A DNA stretch of 64,000 nt from assembly GCF_007005445.1 (NCBI RefSeq), contig NZ_CP041387.1:1550001-1614000 (forward strand), in the 5' to 3' direction. This document shows positions 1 to 8,670 of this stretch, piece after piece (position 1 is the first letter of the stretch; each line of letters begins with the position of its first letter). The notes below the pieces were generated by a model. That model made no database searches. It saw nothing but the letters and a program-made list of their open reading frames with translations, and was not told where the DNA came from. Source of the DNA: Rhodopseudomonas palustris. GTDB taxonomy: Bacteria; Pseudomonadota; Alphaproteobacteria; Rhizobiales; Xanthobacteraceae. Position numbers and translations under genes: made by a program.

Positions 1-1
1 G

Positions 2-808
2 CCGGACGGCCTGCGGCTCGGCGGCGAGCAGCGCGAACTCAGCGTGATGTTCATGGACGTGCGCGGCTTCACGCCGATTTCGGAAACGCTGAGCGCCACC
101 GAACTGGTCGATTTCGTCAACACGCTGCTGTCGCCGCTGTCGGATGCGATCCAGGACGAGCTCGGCACCATCGACAAGTACATCGGCGACTCGATCATGG
201 CGTTCTGGAACGCGCCGGTCAACGTGCCCGATCACGCCGCGCGGGCCTGCCGCGCCGCGCTGAAGATGCGCGCCGTGGTCGAACGGCTCAACGACGCCGA
301 CGCGTTCGGCTTCGCCGCGCGCGGCGTCGCCGATCCGGTGGTGCGGATCGGCGTCGGACTCAACACCGGCGTCGCCTGCGTCGGCAACATGGGCTCTGCG
401 AGGCGGTTCAACTACTCGGCGATGGGCGACGTGGTGAACGTCGCGGCCCGGATCGAGAGCGCCTCGAAGGAGTTCGGCACGGATCTGTTGGTTTCGGAGG
501 AGGTCGCCCGCGCCGCGCCGGCGCTGGCGTTGCTGGAGGCCGGCGAGATCAGGCTGAAGGGCAAGTCGCGGCCGACCCGGCTGTATGCGCTGGTCGGCGA
601 CGAAGCGTTTGCTGCGTCCGAGCGGTTCGCCGAGCTGCAACGGCTGCACCGCGGCCTCTTCGAAGCGCTCGCCGCCGGCGACCAGGACCGGGCTGCGGCG
701 ATGCTGGCGGCCTGCCGCGCGGCGGCGCCGCAGGCGGTCGCCGGCCTATACGACAGCTTCGCGCGGCGCGCCGAAATGCGCGCGGCCGGTGCTTATTCCG
801 CCGCGTAG
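2..808 (+). CDS. class III adenylate/guanylate cyclase, C-terminal part (start outside window)
   Basis: This is the catalytic end of a class III nucleotide cyclase, which makes cyclic AMP (or GMP) from the triphosphate. The frame is open from base 2, so the true start lies upstream. The first metal aspartate sits in VMFMDVRGFTPISE and the second in DKYIGDSIMAFW, where the Lys is the usual purine-contacting residue. The later VVNVAARIES carries the Asn and Arg of the transition-state pair, so the domain should be active. About 80 residues follow the domain as a helical tail. The sequence style matches alphaproteobacterial CHASE2-cyclase proteins, but no sensor domain is inside the window, so the input signal is unknown. 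Its last 16 bases overlap the end of the converging histidine kinase gene. Confidence 0.9.
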   Translation, partial: PDGLRLGGEQRELSVMFMDVRGFTPISETLSATELVDFVNTLLSPLSDAIQDELGTIDKYIGDSIMAFWNAPVNVPDHAARACRAALKMRAVVERLNDADAFGFAARGVADPVVRIGVGLNTGVACVGNMGSARRFNYSAMGDVVNVAARIESASKEFGTDLLVSEEVARAAPALALLEAGEIRLKGKSRPTRLYALVGDEAFAASERFAELQRLHRGLFEALAAGDQDRAAAMLAACRAAAPQAVAGLYDSFARRAEMRAAGAYSAA

Positions 809-2220
809 GGGCTGAACGAGAGCTGCTGGCGGATCAGATCGGCGCTGGGCAGTGTGAAGCGGAACAGCGTGCCGCCGCCCGGCGCCGGCTCGGCCTTGAT
901 CGAGCCGCCATGGGCCTGAATGATGGTCTGTGAGATCGACAGGCCGACGCCCATGCCATCGGCCTTGGTGGTCGCGAATGGCTGGAAGATCCGCTCCGCG
1001 ATCAGCGAGTCGAGACCCGGGCCGGTGTCGGCGACCACCACCTCGACCATATCGTCCTCGACCAGCCGGCTGCCGATCGTCAGCCGGCGGTCGCGCTGCT
1101 CGCGCATCGCCTCGAACGCGTTGCGGATCAGGTTGAGAAACACCTGCTGCACCTGAACTTTGTCGACCAGCACCCGGTCGAACGCCGGATCGAGTGTCAG
1201 CGCGACATCGACCGGGTGGTCGCGGGTCAGCACCGAGGCCAGCGCGAGGGCGTCTTCGGCGATCACCCGCAGGCTCTCGACGGTCTTGTCGGTCTCGCCG
1301 CGGCCGACGAACTCGCGCAGCCGCTGAATCACCGCGCCGGCGCGCAGCGTCTGCTGCGCGGCTTTGTCGAGCGCGGTGCTGATCTTGCCCTTGTCGGGAT
1401 GGCTGCTGGCCTCGATCAGGCGGCGCGAGCCCTGCACGTAGTTGGTGACGGCCGCGAGCGGCTGGTTGAGTTCGTGCGCCAGCGCGCTCGACATCTCGCC
1501 CATGGTGCTGAGCCGGGCGACCCGCAGCAGCTCCGCCTGCAGCGCCTGCAGCCGCTGGTCGGCCTCCTGCTGCCGCGCCACCGCGCGCTGATGTTCGAGC
1601 AGGAACGCAGCGATCGCGGCGCTGCCGACGGCGAGGATCAACAGACAGGCGGTGATCAGCGCCGCCGCGAGGCTTTCGCGGTCGTGTCGCGACAGCCGCT
1701 GAATCAGCAGCGCCTGCTCGGTACGCGTCAGCACCGACAGGCTGGTTTCGATCCGATCGGTCAGCCGGTCGACGCGAGCCTGCTCCAGGATGTCGAGCGC
1801 CTCGCGCATCCGGTCGGGGCCCAGTTCGACGACGCGCCCGAGCTGGGCCATGCGCATGTCGGTGAGCAGTCGCAGTTCATCGATGTGCGCGATCTGCTCG
1901 GGATTGTCGGCGAGCACTGCGCGCAGGCCGTCGAGACGCGAGGCGAGCGCATCACGGGCGCGGGCGTAGCTGTCGCGATAGGTCTCGACGCCGGTGAGCA
2001 GAAAGCCGCGCTCGCTGGTTTCGGCTTCGAGCACCGCCTGCTGGATCGCGGAGATCGACAGCAGGGCCTTGTTGGTTTGCTGCACCCACGCGAAGCTGTC
2101 GCGCAGTCGCACCAGATTGAGCACCAGCGCGCCGGCGATGACGATGAACAGCAACAACGTCGCGCCCAGCAGCCACGGCGCCAGAACTGCTCTTGATAAC
2201 GATTTTTGAGTCATCGGCAC
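793..2220 (-). CDS. membrane sensor histidine kinase with CHASE3 domain
   Basis: A 475-residue transmembrane sensor kinase. TM1 is about residues 15-36 and TM2 about 185-208. Between them lies a helical extracytoplasmic CHASE3-type domain (SERGFLLTGVETYRDSYARA). A coiled coil leads to the HisKA helix with the phospho-accepting His at about 249 (ALAHELNQPLAAVTNY, FixL/DctB style). The ATPase domain has an N box (NLIRNAFEAM), a G1 box (VADTGPGLD) and a G2 box (GMGVGLSIS). No response regulator lies beside it, so it is an orphan here and its partner and signal are unknown. ATG at 2214 is an alternative start two codons in. Its stop overlaps the cyclase gene end by 16 bases. Confidence 0.9.
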   Translation of the reverse strand: MPMTQKSLSRAVLAPWLLGATLLLFIVIAGALVLNLVRLRDSFAWVQQTNKALLSISAIQQAVLEAETSERGFLLTGVETYRDSYARARDALASRLDGLRAVLADNPEQIAHIDELRLLTDMRMAQLGRVVELGPDRMREALDILEQARVDRLTDRIETSLSVLTRTEQALLIQRLSRHDRESLAAALITACLLILAVGSAAIAAFLLEHQRAVARQQEADQRLQALQAELLRVARLSTMGEMSSALAHELNQPLAAVTNYVQGSRRLIEASSHPDKGKISTALDKAAQQTLRAGAVIQRLREFVGRGETDKTVESLRVIAEDALALASVLTRDHPVDVALTLDPAFDRVLVDKVQVQQVFLNLIRNAFEAMREQRDRRLTIGSRLVEDDMVEVVVADTGPGLDSLIAERIFQPFATTKADGMGVGLSISQTIIQAHGGSIKAEPAPGGGTLFRFTLPSADLIRQQLSFSPYAAE

Positions 2221-2252
2221 TCACGCAATCACGACCGGGATACCCTAGAGCA

Positions 2253-2267
2253 AATCCGTTGCGGATT
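2253..2267. repeat. short inverted repeat upstream of kinase gene
   Basis: AATCCG and CGGATT form perfect 6-base arms around TTG in the 279-base gap between the kinase start and the next gene. The surrounding phrase (CTAGAGCAAATCC...) resembles short dispersed repeats common in Bradyrhizobiaceae spacers. I saw no second copy in this window. The rest of the gap shows nothing I can name. Confidence 0.3.
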
Positions 2268-2499
2268 GAATCGCATCGAACATCCAGATTGGGTCTAGAG
2301 GGCGGTATTATGCGCGATTTCGTGACCTATGGCCGATGTATTAGACGAAAGGTGAGTTTAGCCGGTCGGCCGGATCGATCAGCGGAGCGTCGATCTGCGA
2401 CGCTCTGGGTTACTTCAGCGGCTGCTGCCTGCGGACGCTAACGGTTCTCATCTGGTCTGCGGCGCGGCGGCTCGCCGGACGAGCGCGGACGGCGACCGA

Positions 2500-3096
2500 T
2501 CACAGCTCGCTCAAGATCTCGGCGATGTTGTCCCAAGTCTCGTCGTGAAGCTGGCGGGTCCGCTCGAAATTCGCCTTGATCGACTTCAACGCTTTGTCGC
2601 TGGTGGTGGAAAAGGTGCCGAGCCTGACCTGCTCGGAGGCGATCCGTCCGACGGTGACGTCGAGGTCGCGCTTGGCCTGGTCGATCGCCGCCCGCGATTC
2701 CTGACGCAGCCGCTCCAGAGCGGTGTGGACGGCAGCCTTTCGCTGCTCCGAGCGGTGGTCGGCTGCGGCATCGTCCGTGCCGCGATGGGCGCCGACGCGC
2801 GCGAACAGGAACGACCTGATTTCGTCGTCCGCTTTGGCCCATTCGTCGGATAGCCTAGCCAGGGTGACCTCGGCGATCTGCGGCGGAATCGAATGGCGTG
2901 ACGACAGCGCATCGAGGCGTTCGGCGAACACCGTTCGGATCGACAGCAGTTCCGCGACCGCACGGTGCGCGTCCTGGCGGCCATCGCCGTCGAGATGTGC
3001 CGCCCAGCGACCGAGCGAGGAGGCGAGCAGATCGATTTCGTCGCGCTTGCGCCGGATCCAGACCACTTCGTCGCGTTCGCCGGCGTTCACAGACAT
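2500..3096 (-). CDS. hypothetical helical protein
   Basis: A 198-residue protein I do not recognise. It is rich in Ala, Arg, Glu and Asp, has no signal peptide or membrane segment, and reads as long amphipathic helices (a probable coiled coil from about residue 85 onward). The start at 3096 was chosen because GAAGG lies 7 bases upstream of that ATG. In-frame ATGs at 3117 and 3159 would add 7 and 21 residues without a clear ribosome site. It diverges from the TetR-type gene to its right. Function unknown; a structural or scaffold role would be a guess. Confidence 0.65.
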   Translation of the reverse strand: MSVNAGERDEVVWIRRKRDEIDLLASSLGRWAAHLDGDGRQDAHRAVAELLSIRTVFAERLDALSSRHSIPPQIAEVTLARLSDEWAKADDEIRSFLFARVGAHRGTDDAAADHRSEQRKAAVHTALERLRQESRAAIDQAKRDLDVTVGRIASEQVRLGTFSTTSDKALKSIKANFERTRQLHDETWDNIAEILSEL

Positions 3097-3190
3097 CTTC
3101 AGACCTTCGACCTTCATCGCGAGGACGGACCGATCGCGCGCCTGCAGCCGCGATCCCAACGCCGTCCCCGATCACACGCCCCAAATAGAA

Positions 3191-3211
3191 CGATAACGTT
3201 TTGTTTTATCG
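3191..3211. promoter_or_regulatory. inverted repeat in hypothetical/TetR divergent gap
   Basis: CGATAA (3191-3196) and TTATCG (3206-3211) are perfect 6-base arms 9 bases apart in the 220-base divergent gap upstream of the TetR-type gene. Such a position suits an autoregulatory operator, but the arms are short and no second copy was found. Confidence 0.3.
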
Positions 3212-3316
3212 GAGTCGATAGGGTGTTCCCGGACAAAGTACCGATGGTCGTGTGGCCATGGGGCGGGAGCTCGTTATAATGCGTCCAACTCGTGACGACA
3301 GGAGGCAACGCGAACC

Positions 3317-4003
3317 ATGTTGAAGCCCGCAGCGCAGAACACCGCTGCGAAGCAGCGCATCGCCAAATCGCGCGGCGGTCGCCCGACCCGGACCGCCGCC
3401 CTTCAGCGCGATCTTCGGCTGCTCGATGTCGCCACCCGGCTGTTCATGGAGCGCGGTTTCGACGCGACCACGATCGATGCGGTGGCTGAGGAGGCGCGTG
3501 TTTCCAAGTTGACCGTGTACTCGCGCTACACAGACAAGCGCGGCCTGTTCGAGGCGGCGCTGCGGCGCGAGATCGAGCGCTGGATGGCGCCGCTGTCGCG
3601 CGGTGTTGAAGAGCGCCGCAACAATCCGGCGAACGGTTCGCTCGAAAGCTGGTTCGTCGGCATCGGCCGTCAGGTTCAGGAGATCGGAACCACGCCGGAA
3701 GTGACGGCGATCATGCGGACTCTGTCGTTTCAGGCGGCGAATTTTCCGGAGTTGGCGCGGCTCGCGCACGAAGAAGGGTGGGGGCGCGCGGTGGCGACGC
3801 TGGCGCGGCTGTTCGACCATCTCAGCGAGCAGGGGCTGGTTCGCGTGCCCGACAGCATGGTGGCGGCCGAGACCTTCCTCAACATCGTGGTCGGTCCGCT
3901 GACCCGGCTGACGATGTTCGGAATCCCGATCGACGAGAAGAACCGCGAACGTCAGCTCCGCCTCGCCGTCAAACTGTTCCTCACCGGCATCCGGCCCAAT
4001 TGA
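3317..4003 (+). CDS. TetR/AcrR family transcriptional regulator
   Basis: A 228-residue TetR-family repressor. The N-terminal DNA-binding domain spans about residues 30-85 (LLDVATRLFMERGFDATTIDAVAEEARVSKLTVYSRYTDKRGLFEA), a classic TetR helix-turn-helix. The C-terminal half matches the AefR-like ligand/dimer domain often seen in regulators of RND efflux pumps. Its target is uncertain: the PepSY gene lies 410 bases downstream behind a palindrome-bearing promoter, and the RND pump is about 10 kb away. The first 28 residues are basic and probably disordered. Confidence 0.9.
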   Translation: MLKPAAQNTAAKQRIAKSRGGRPTRTAALQRDLRLLDVATRLFMERGFDATTIDAVAEEARVSKLTVYSRYTDKRGLFEAALRREIERWMAPLSRGVEERRNNPANGSLESWFVGIGRQVQEIGTTPEVTAIMRTLSFQAANFPELARLAHEEGWGRAVATLARLFDHLSEQGLVRVPDSMVAAETFLNIVVGPLTRLTMFGIPIDEKNRERQLRLAVKLFLTGIRPN

Positions 4004-4413
4004 GGCGGATCGCGCGCGCCGGCCGCGCGAGGCTTGACCCGCGCTGAAGGACGAGCCTCGGCCAATGCATCGAGGTCGCTCACGCCGGCGAAACGCCGTT
4101 TTCCACCGCAGGATCGGCTGCCGACGGCCCGGTATCCTTCTCGAAGATCCGCATCAATTCAATGGCTTGGTGGAGGCCATGACGCCCGAGCCGGCATCCC
4201 GACGCCCAACGCCGGGGCCGGCATTTGACAAAACGAAACGAACTGGTACCGTATCGTTGTGGCGCCCAAGCGCCTCGTGGCTACATGCGGCCGTGCTCCC
4301 GCCGCCGTGTTGTGGCTGCGCGCGACCGATCGCCTGCCGCCCCAAGTGATCGGTCGCGCCTCTTCTGTTTCGCGCCGGCGGGCACCCTGCGGCCACGGGC
4401 CGGAGCCGAACCG
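4004..4413. other. 410-base gap between TetR gene and PepSY gene
   Basis: No convincing gene lies here. The only structure I see is a promoter-like TTGACA at 4225-4230, followed by a palindrome centred on GGTACC at 4239-4256 (listed separately). Bases 4004-4220 show nothing recognisable. Confidence 0.5.
4225..4256 (+). promoter_or_regulatory. candidate promoter with overlapping palindromic operator
   Basis: A perfect -35 hexamer TTGACA (4225-4230) is followed by a palindrome CGA-N3-GGTACC-N3-TCG (4239-4256). The palindrome sits where a -10 element would be (TACCGT at 4247-4252, 16-base spacing, a weak match). A dyad across the -10 region is typical of TetR-type repression, and a TetR gene lies just upstream. 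The link is positional only. The PepSY gene would start about 150 bases downstream of the transcript start. Confidence 0.4.
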
Positions 4414-5076
4414 ATGCGAACTGCATTCAGAATGTCCGCCGTCGCCGTTGCGCTGTTGATGGTGCAGCCGTCGTTTGCTGCGCACGACACGGCGCCCAGC
4501 GCGCCTTCCACCGGACAGGAATCCGGAGAGGCGCCGTCTGCGGAACCGGATCCGGGGCAGAAGCTCGATCTGGTGCGCTCGGCGCCGGTGTCGCTGGGGC
4601 GAGCTCTCGCGATCGCCGAGACATCTCACCCGGGGACCAAGAGCTTGCGGATCGAGACCGACCTCGCGGCGCAGGGGCTGATCTATCGCGTCCGTACCGG
4701 CCGCGACGGGCAGGTGTGGGAGAGCGTCGTCTCTGCCGAGTCGGGCACGATCGTCAGCGACCGGTCGGTGCCAATTCGGGTGGATGCGGACGACGACGAA
4801 CGGTTCGAGCTCGTGGCGCTACAGTCGGTCGGGCCGGGAATGTCCGACGCGGTGATGGTCGCCGAACGCTCGACCCGCGGCCGCGCCGTGCTCGGCGAAT
4901 TGCAGGTGGAGAAGGGACGGCTGAAGTTCGTCGTAGTGGTGCTCGCCGGCGACGATCTGAAGGAGGTCGTGCTCGAGCCGCCGGGAGCGCGGCTGCGCAA
5001 TCCGCCATCGCCTCGTCCCGGCGCGATGCCGAATCCGGATCGGCGGATCGCGCCGGGGAGCAAGCAACGGTCATGA
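4414..5076 (+). CDS. exported PepSY-domain protein
   Basis: A 220-residue protein with a signal peptide (residues 1 to about 22, ending PSFA-A), a Pro/Ser/Glu-rich linker and a PepSY-like module at about 50-110 (RALAIAETSHPGTKSLRIE...YRVRTGRDG...ESGTIV). A second half of similar beta-rich character and a Pro-rich tail follow. PepSY modules are usually periplasmic and associate with proteases or redox and membrane partners; no enzyme activity is implied. The start at 4414 gives the signal peptide; the frame is open further upstream without one. Its stop overlaps the next start as ATGA, so the two are probably co-translated. Confidence 0.7.
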   Translation: MRTAFRMSAVAVALLMVQPSFAAHDTAPSAPSTGQESGEAPSAEPDPGQKLDLVRSAPVSLGRALAIAETSHPGTKSLRIETDLAAQGLIYRVRTGRDGQVWESVVSAESGTIVSDRSVPIRVDADDDERFELVALQSVGPGMSDAVMVAERSTRGRAVLGELQVEKGRLKFVVVVLAGDDLKEVVLEPPGARLRNPPSPRPGAMPNPDRRIAPGSKQRS

Positions 5077-5549
5077 CCGGCGCGTCGATCTCGGCTCTGG
5101 CGGCACTTGCCGGCTCCGCGATCGGCGGGCTGGCGACGCTGACCACCGCATGGCTGACGCAGAGCCATCAGGAGCAGACCGCCCGCATCGCCCAGGAGAA
5201 CACCCGCCGCGAGCGGATCTTCGGCGAGTTCATCGATCAGGCGTCGAAGCTCTATGTCGATGCGCTGATGAACTCGCTCGACGACCCGAACAAGATGATT
5301 GGCATCTACGCGGTGATCGGCAAGCTGCGGCTGTTCGCGGCACCGGAGACGATCCTGGAAGCCGAACGGATGATGGAAGCGATCATCGCGGCGTACTATC
5401 GCCCGTCGATCAATCTGCACGATAAACCGGTGCTCGCGCAGGAAGAATACGATCTGCTGCGGCCGTTCGCGGAAGCCGCCCGACGAGAGCTGTTTCTTGC
5501 GTCGTCGGCGCAGCGCCACCCCGGCCGGGTTGGGCGCGCCCTTCACTGA
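5073..5549 (+). CDS. small membrane-anchored hypothetical protein
   Basis: A 158-residue protein with one N-terminal membrane segment (about residues 4-27, ISALAALAGSAIGGLATLTTAWL) and a soluble, helical cytoplasmic-type domain (HQEQTARIAQENTRRERIFGEFIDQ...). The ATG overlaps the stop of the PepSY gene by 4 bases. The last 7 bases overlap the end of the converging P-type ATPase gene. Similar one-helix proteins are common hypotheticals in Rhizobiales; I cannot assign a role. Confidence 0.7.
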   Translation: MTGASISALAALAGSAIGGLATLTTAWLTQSHQEQTARIAQENTRRERIFGEFIDQASKLYVDALMNSLDDPNKMIGIYAVIGKLRLFAAPETILEAERMMEAIIAAYYRPSINLHDKPVLAQEEYDLLRPFAEAARRELFLASSAQRHPGRVGRALH

Positions 5550-7672
5550 TCCAGAGCGCCCCGGCGATCGGGGCGGCGAGACCGATCGGCCGCCTGCGGG
5601 CCCGGCGCGGTCTTACGGAGCGCGTTGAGCAGAATGCCGATCGTCGTGCCGTTATGCAGGACCGCGGTGGCGATCGGTGCCAGCACGCCCATCGCGGCGA
5701 GCCCCAGGATCGCGGTGTTGAGGCCGACCGTGAGTTTGTAGTTGCTGGCGATCCGCGCCATCGCGCTGTTGGCAAGCTCCTTGGCATCGGCGACGCGGTC
5801 GACGCCGTCCTCGAGCAGGGCGATGTCCGCGGTGAGACGCGCGATGTCGGCGCCCTTGTGCATGGCGATGCCGACATGGGCGCCTGCCAGCGCCGGCGCG
5901 TCGTTGATGCCGTCGCCGACGAAGGCGATCTTGGCGCCCTTGGCGTTGAGGTCGGCGATGATCGCGGCCTTGTCGGTCGGCAACAGCTCGGCATGGTAGC
6001 CGTCGAGCCCCAGCTCCTCCGCCATTTCGGCCGCGCGGTCGCGGTGGTCTCCGGTCAGCAGCAGAATGCGTTTGGCGCCGGCGCGGCGCAGGCGCGCGAT
6101 GGTGGCGGCGCTGGTGGGGCGCACGGTGTCCTTCAGGCCGATGACGCCGAGCAGGCGGCCGCCGAAGCCGATGAACAGCAGCGTCTTGCCTTCGCGATAC
6201 AGACGGTCGAGCGGCTCGCGATAGGGCGAGATGTCGATGCCTTCGTGCTCTTCGACGAAATGCCGCGACCCGACGACGATGCGTTCGCCGTTGATGACGC
6301 TGGCGACGCCGTGGGCGACGATGAACTCCACCTCGGCATGGTCGAAATGGTGGCCGTGCCTGGCCTTGGCGGCGTTCACGACCGCGAGCGCCAGGGGATG
6401 GAAGTAATGTTCTTCCACCGAGGCCGCCAGACAGATCAGGTCGTCGGCGCTGTAGGCGGAGTCGAAGGTGATCGAGTCGGTGACCTGCAAGGAGCCGGTG
6501 GTCAGCGTTCCGGTCTTGTCGAAGATGAACGTGTCCGCCTGGGCGAGGCGTTCCAGCGCGCTCGCCCCCTTGACCAGGATGCCGAGCCGGCCGGCATGAT
6601 ACATCGCGGATTTGAAGGCGACCGGCGTCGCCAGCTTCAGCGCGCAGGAATAGTCCGCCTGTAGAACGGAGGCGGCCGACCGCCAATTGCCGGTCAGCAG
6701 GACGGAGAAGCCGGCGAGCTTCAGCACGGTGGGGACCAGACGATCGGCGAGGCGGGCGGCCTCGATCTGCGCTTCGCTCTTGGCGGTCAGGGATTGCTCG
6801 ACATAGTCGGCGATGCGCGCCGCCGCGGTCCGGCGACCGACCTGCTCGGCATAGATCGTCAGCCGGCCGTCTTCCAGCATGGTGCCGGACAGCACCTTGC
6901 TGCCGCGTGTCTTGACGACCGGCGCGCTCTCTCCGGTCATCGCCGCTTCGTTGACGGTGGCTTCACCGGACAGCACGGTGCCGTCGACAGGAACCACCGC
7001 CCCGGCACCGACCACCACGGCGTCGCCGGCCGTCACCTCGTCGGCGGGAATCTGCACTTCGACGTTGTCGCGCAGAACCCAGACGCCCTCGCTGGTCGGA
7101 CGCAGCAGATGTTTCAGCAGATCGTCGGAGCGGCGGGCGATCGAGTCTTCGATCGCCTCGCCGAGCGCCAGGATGAACGTCGTGGTGTTGGCGGCGACGA
7201 AATCGGAGCGCGCCAGCGAGATCGACACCGCCATCGCCTCCAGCACATGGCTGGTGACGCCGTTGCTGCGAAGGTCGGCCGCCGCATGGCGCAGCAGCGG
7301 CAGTGCGGCCGTGAGGCTGACGGGCAGACGCGCCTGCATCGGCAGTGCATTGGTCCCGAGCAGCACCGCCAGCGTTGCGGCGACGTCCGACCGGCTGTCG
7401 TCGGTCCGGGATTTCGTGATTGCTTCCGACGCGCCGAGGCTTGCGATCGTCGCGACGATACTGTCGGCATCGGTGCGCGCCGGATCGAAACACACGATCA
7501 GCGACGCGGCACGCGGATTGACGCGCGCCGACGCCACGCCGTCGATCAGCCTTGCGACCTCAGCGAGCTGTGCCGGGTCGGAGGTTTCGGAGCGGCGGCG
7601 GTAGCGCAGACGGATGCGGTCCGGCAGGCGGTGAACCACCTCGACTCCGGACAGCCACCGGGTATCGGTCAT
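5543..7672 (-). CDS. P1B-like metal-transporting P-type ATPase with atypical SCA membrane motif
   Basis: A 709-residue P-type ATPase. Residues 8-70 form a ferredoxin-like HMA2-type domain (VVHRLPDRIRLRYR) that lacks the metal-binding CxxC. The actuator loop has TGES at 246-249. The phosphorylation motif is DKTGT with Asp385. HP at 425-426 and GDGINDAP at 586-593 complete the P1B signature. The membrane motif that is normally CPC or CPx reads S-C-A (342-344, YSCALKLATP), so the ion cannot be predicted from CPC rules. It is the last gene of a minus-strand run whose four upstream partners are small membrane or HMA2-like proteins. Its start overlaps the preceding stop (ATGA). Confidence 0.9.
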   Translation of the reverse strand: MTDTRWLSGVEVVHRLPDRIRLRYRRRSETSDPAQLAEVARLIDGVASARVNPRAASLIVCFDPARTDADSIVATIASLGASEAITKSRTDDSRSDVAATLAVLLGTNALPMQARLPVSLTAALPLLRHAAADLRSNGVTSHVLEAMAVSISLARSDFVAANTTTFILALGEAIEDSIARRSDDLLKHLLRPTSEGVWVLRDNVEVQIPADEVTAGDAVVVGAGAVVPVDGTVLSGEATVNEAAMTGESAPVVKTRGSKVLSGTMLEDGRLTIYAEQVGRRTAAARIADYVEQSLTAKSEAQIEAARLADRLVPTVLKLAGFSVLLTGNWRSAASVLQADYSCALKLATPVAFKSAMYHAGRLGILVKGASALERLAQADTFIFDKTGTLTTGSLQVTDSITFDSAYSADDLICLAASVEEHYFHPLALAVVNAAKARHGHHFDHAEVEFIVAHGVASVINGERIVVGSRHFVEEHEGIDISPYREPLDRLYREGKTLLFIGFGGRLLGVIGLKDTVRPTSAATIARLRRAGAKRILLLTGDHRDRAAEMAEELGLDGYHAELLPTDKAAIIADLNAKGAKIAFVGDGINDAPALAGAHVGIAMHKGADIARLTADIALLEDGVDRVADAKELANSAMARIASNYKLTVGLNTAILGLAAMGVLAPIATAVLHNGTTIGILLNALRKTAPGPQAADRSRRPDRRGALDQ

Positions 7673-8004
7673 ACGGTGCCGCTCTGCTCGGCCTCGACTT
7701 CCGCACTGAGGTCGGCGAACTGCTCCTTCAGCTCGGCGACGCCGCCCATCATGCTCGCGTAAGCTTTGATCGCGCCCTTGAACAGCTTGCCGCGCAGCTC
7801 CTCGTCGGAGAGCACATAGGCGGCGAGGCCGCCGATCAGCAGGCCGAGCAGGAGTTGCTCGTTACGGCCTTTGGGCAGCAGCCCGCCGAGATTGCCGAGC
7901 ATTCCCTGCTGGCGGTTTCCGGCCAGACTGAGCTGTCCCGCGAGCAGTTGCTCGATCTCGCGACGCTTCAGGCCCTTGCCGCGCTTTCCCTTCTTCTTAG
8001 CCAA
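7669..8004 (-). CDS. small basic membrane-associated protein, TTG start
   Basis: A protein of about 111 residues with a Lys/Arg-rich N terminus (AKKKGKRGKGLKRREIEQ), one hydrophobic stretch (about residues 54-70, EQLLLGLLIGGLAAYVLS) and an acidic helical tail. I chose TTG at 8004 because AGGAG lies 7 bases upstream and the gene then overlaps the preceding stop by 8 bases. An ATG at 8034 would add ten residues without a ribosome site. No known enzymatic motif. It lies between another small membrane protein and the ATPase, so an accessory role to the ATPase is likely but unproven. Confidence 0.65.
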   Translation of the reverse strand: MAKKKGKRGKGLKRREIEQLLAGQLSLAGNRQQGMLGNLGGLLPKGRNEQLLLGLLIGGLAAYVLSDEELRGKLFKGAIKAYASMMGGVAELKEQFADLSAEVEAEQSGTV

Positions 8005-8338
8005 CTCGAATCTCCTCAGCAGGTTCTGTCGCAACCGTCATTTCGGTCGCCAGTAAGGTCTCCAGGGCCAGAGCGCCGATCGCGCCGCCGGCGAGCGCGG
8101 CGAGCGCGCCGAAGTAGTCCTGTCTGCGCATGCTCTCTGCAACGGCAGCACCGGCCGCCAGCGCCACGCCGCCCTGCAACGCCTGCCGTAGCAGCTTGCT
8201 GCTGTGAGGCTTGCCCGACATGCGGCCGTCCTGGATGGCGGCGAGCAGACCCGCGGCGACCATGCCGCGGGTGAAGTTGGTGGCGATCTCCGCAGGAGCG
8301 AACGGCGCTTCGCGCGCTTTCGCTTTACGCTTTTTCAT
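7997..8338 (-). CDS. small membrane protein of the P-type ATPase operon
   Basis: A 113-residue protein with a basic head (MKKRKAKAREAPF) and two alanine/glycine-rich hydrophobic stretches (about 25-36, and 57-95 including AALAALAGGAIGALALETLLA). The start overlaps the upstream gene by 14 bases and the end overlaps the next gene by 8. Family unknown to me. Gly/Ala-rich helices suggest membrane packing, and the conserved-looking neighbourhood points to a helper of the ATPase. Confidence 0.65.
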   Translation of the reverse strand: MKKRKAKAREAPFAPAEIATNFTRGMVAAGLLAAIQDGRMSGKPHSSKLLRQALQGGVALAAGAAVAESMRRQDYFGALAALAGGAIGALALETLLATEMTVATEPAEEIRVG

Positions 8339-8651
8339 TCGTGGCGGTCTCGTCCGGGGGCTGGGGAGATGCCGTCGCGGTCGCCGCCGGTGCAGCGTCG
8401 GCAGCGGCCGGGCCGGCTTCCTGGGCTGCGGACTCGCCGGACAGCTTCGTGCGGAGCGCGGCGCTGGATTTTTCCACCGCGCTGAGGCCCGAGACGGTCG
8501 CCTCGCGCAACTCTTCGCCGGCCTTGTCCAGACCGCTGCGCGCCTTTTGGGCGAACGACTTCACGGCTTCGGGCGCCTTGGCCTGCTTGAGCAGTTGCAC
8601 GCCGATCACGCCGACTAAAACACCGGTCGCAAATCTCAGAAGTGGCAGCAT
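8325..8651 (-). CDS. single-helix membrane protein with helical tail (DUF5132-like)
   Basis: A 108-residue protein. An N-terminal membrane segment (about residues 3-20, PLLRFATGVLVGVIGVQLL) is followed by an amphipathic helix (KSFAQKARSGLDKAGEELREATV) and an Ala/Pro/Thr-rich disordered tail. The start at 8651 has GGAAGGA 7 bases upstream. The layout recalls DUF5132-type proteins that sit beside HMA2 P-type ATPases, but I rate that only as a possible match. The stop overlaps the next gene by 14 bases. Confidence 0.65.
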   Translation of the reverse strand: MLPLLRFATGVLVGVIGVQLLKQAKAPEAVKSFAQKARSGLDKAGEELREATVSGLSAVEKSSAALRTKLSGESAAQEAGPAAADAAPAATATASPQPPDETATNEKA

Positions 8652-8670
8652 GACGAAGTCCTTCCAATTA

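Noticed and set aside
1216..2196. A 326-residue open frame antisense to the histidine kinase
   Set aside because: Complement of a well-supported kinase; no ribosome site or family match.
5073..5549. Upstream extension of the small membrane protein to 4716
   Set aside because: The extra residues are an Arg/Gly-rich out-of-frame read of the PepSY gene; the ATG at 5073 gives a proper membrane segment.
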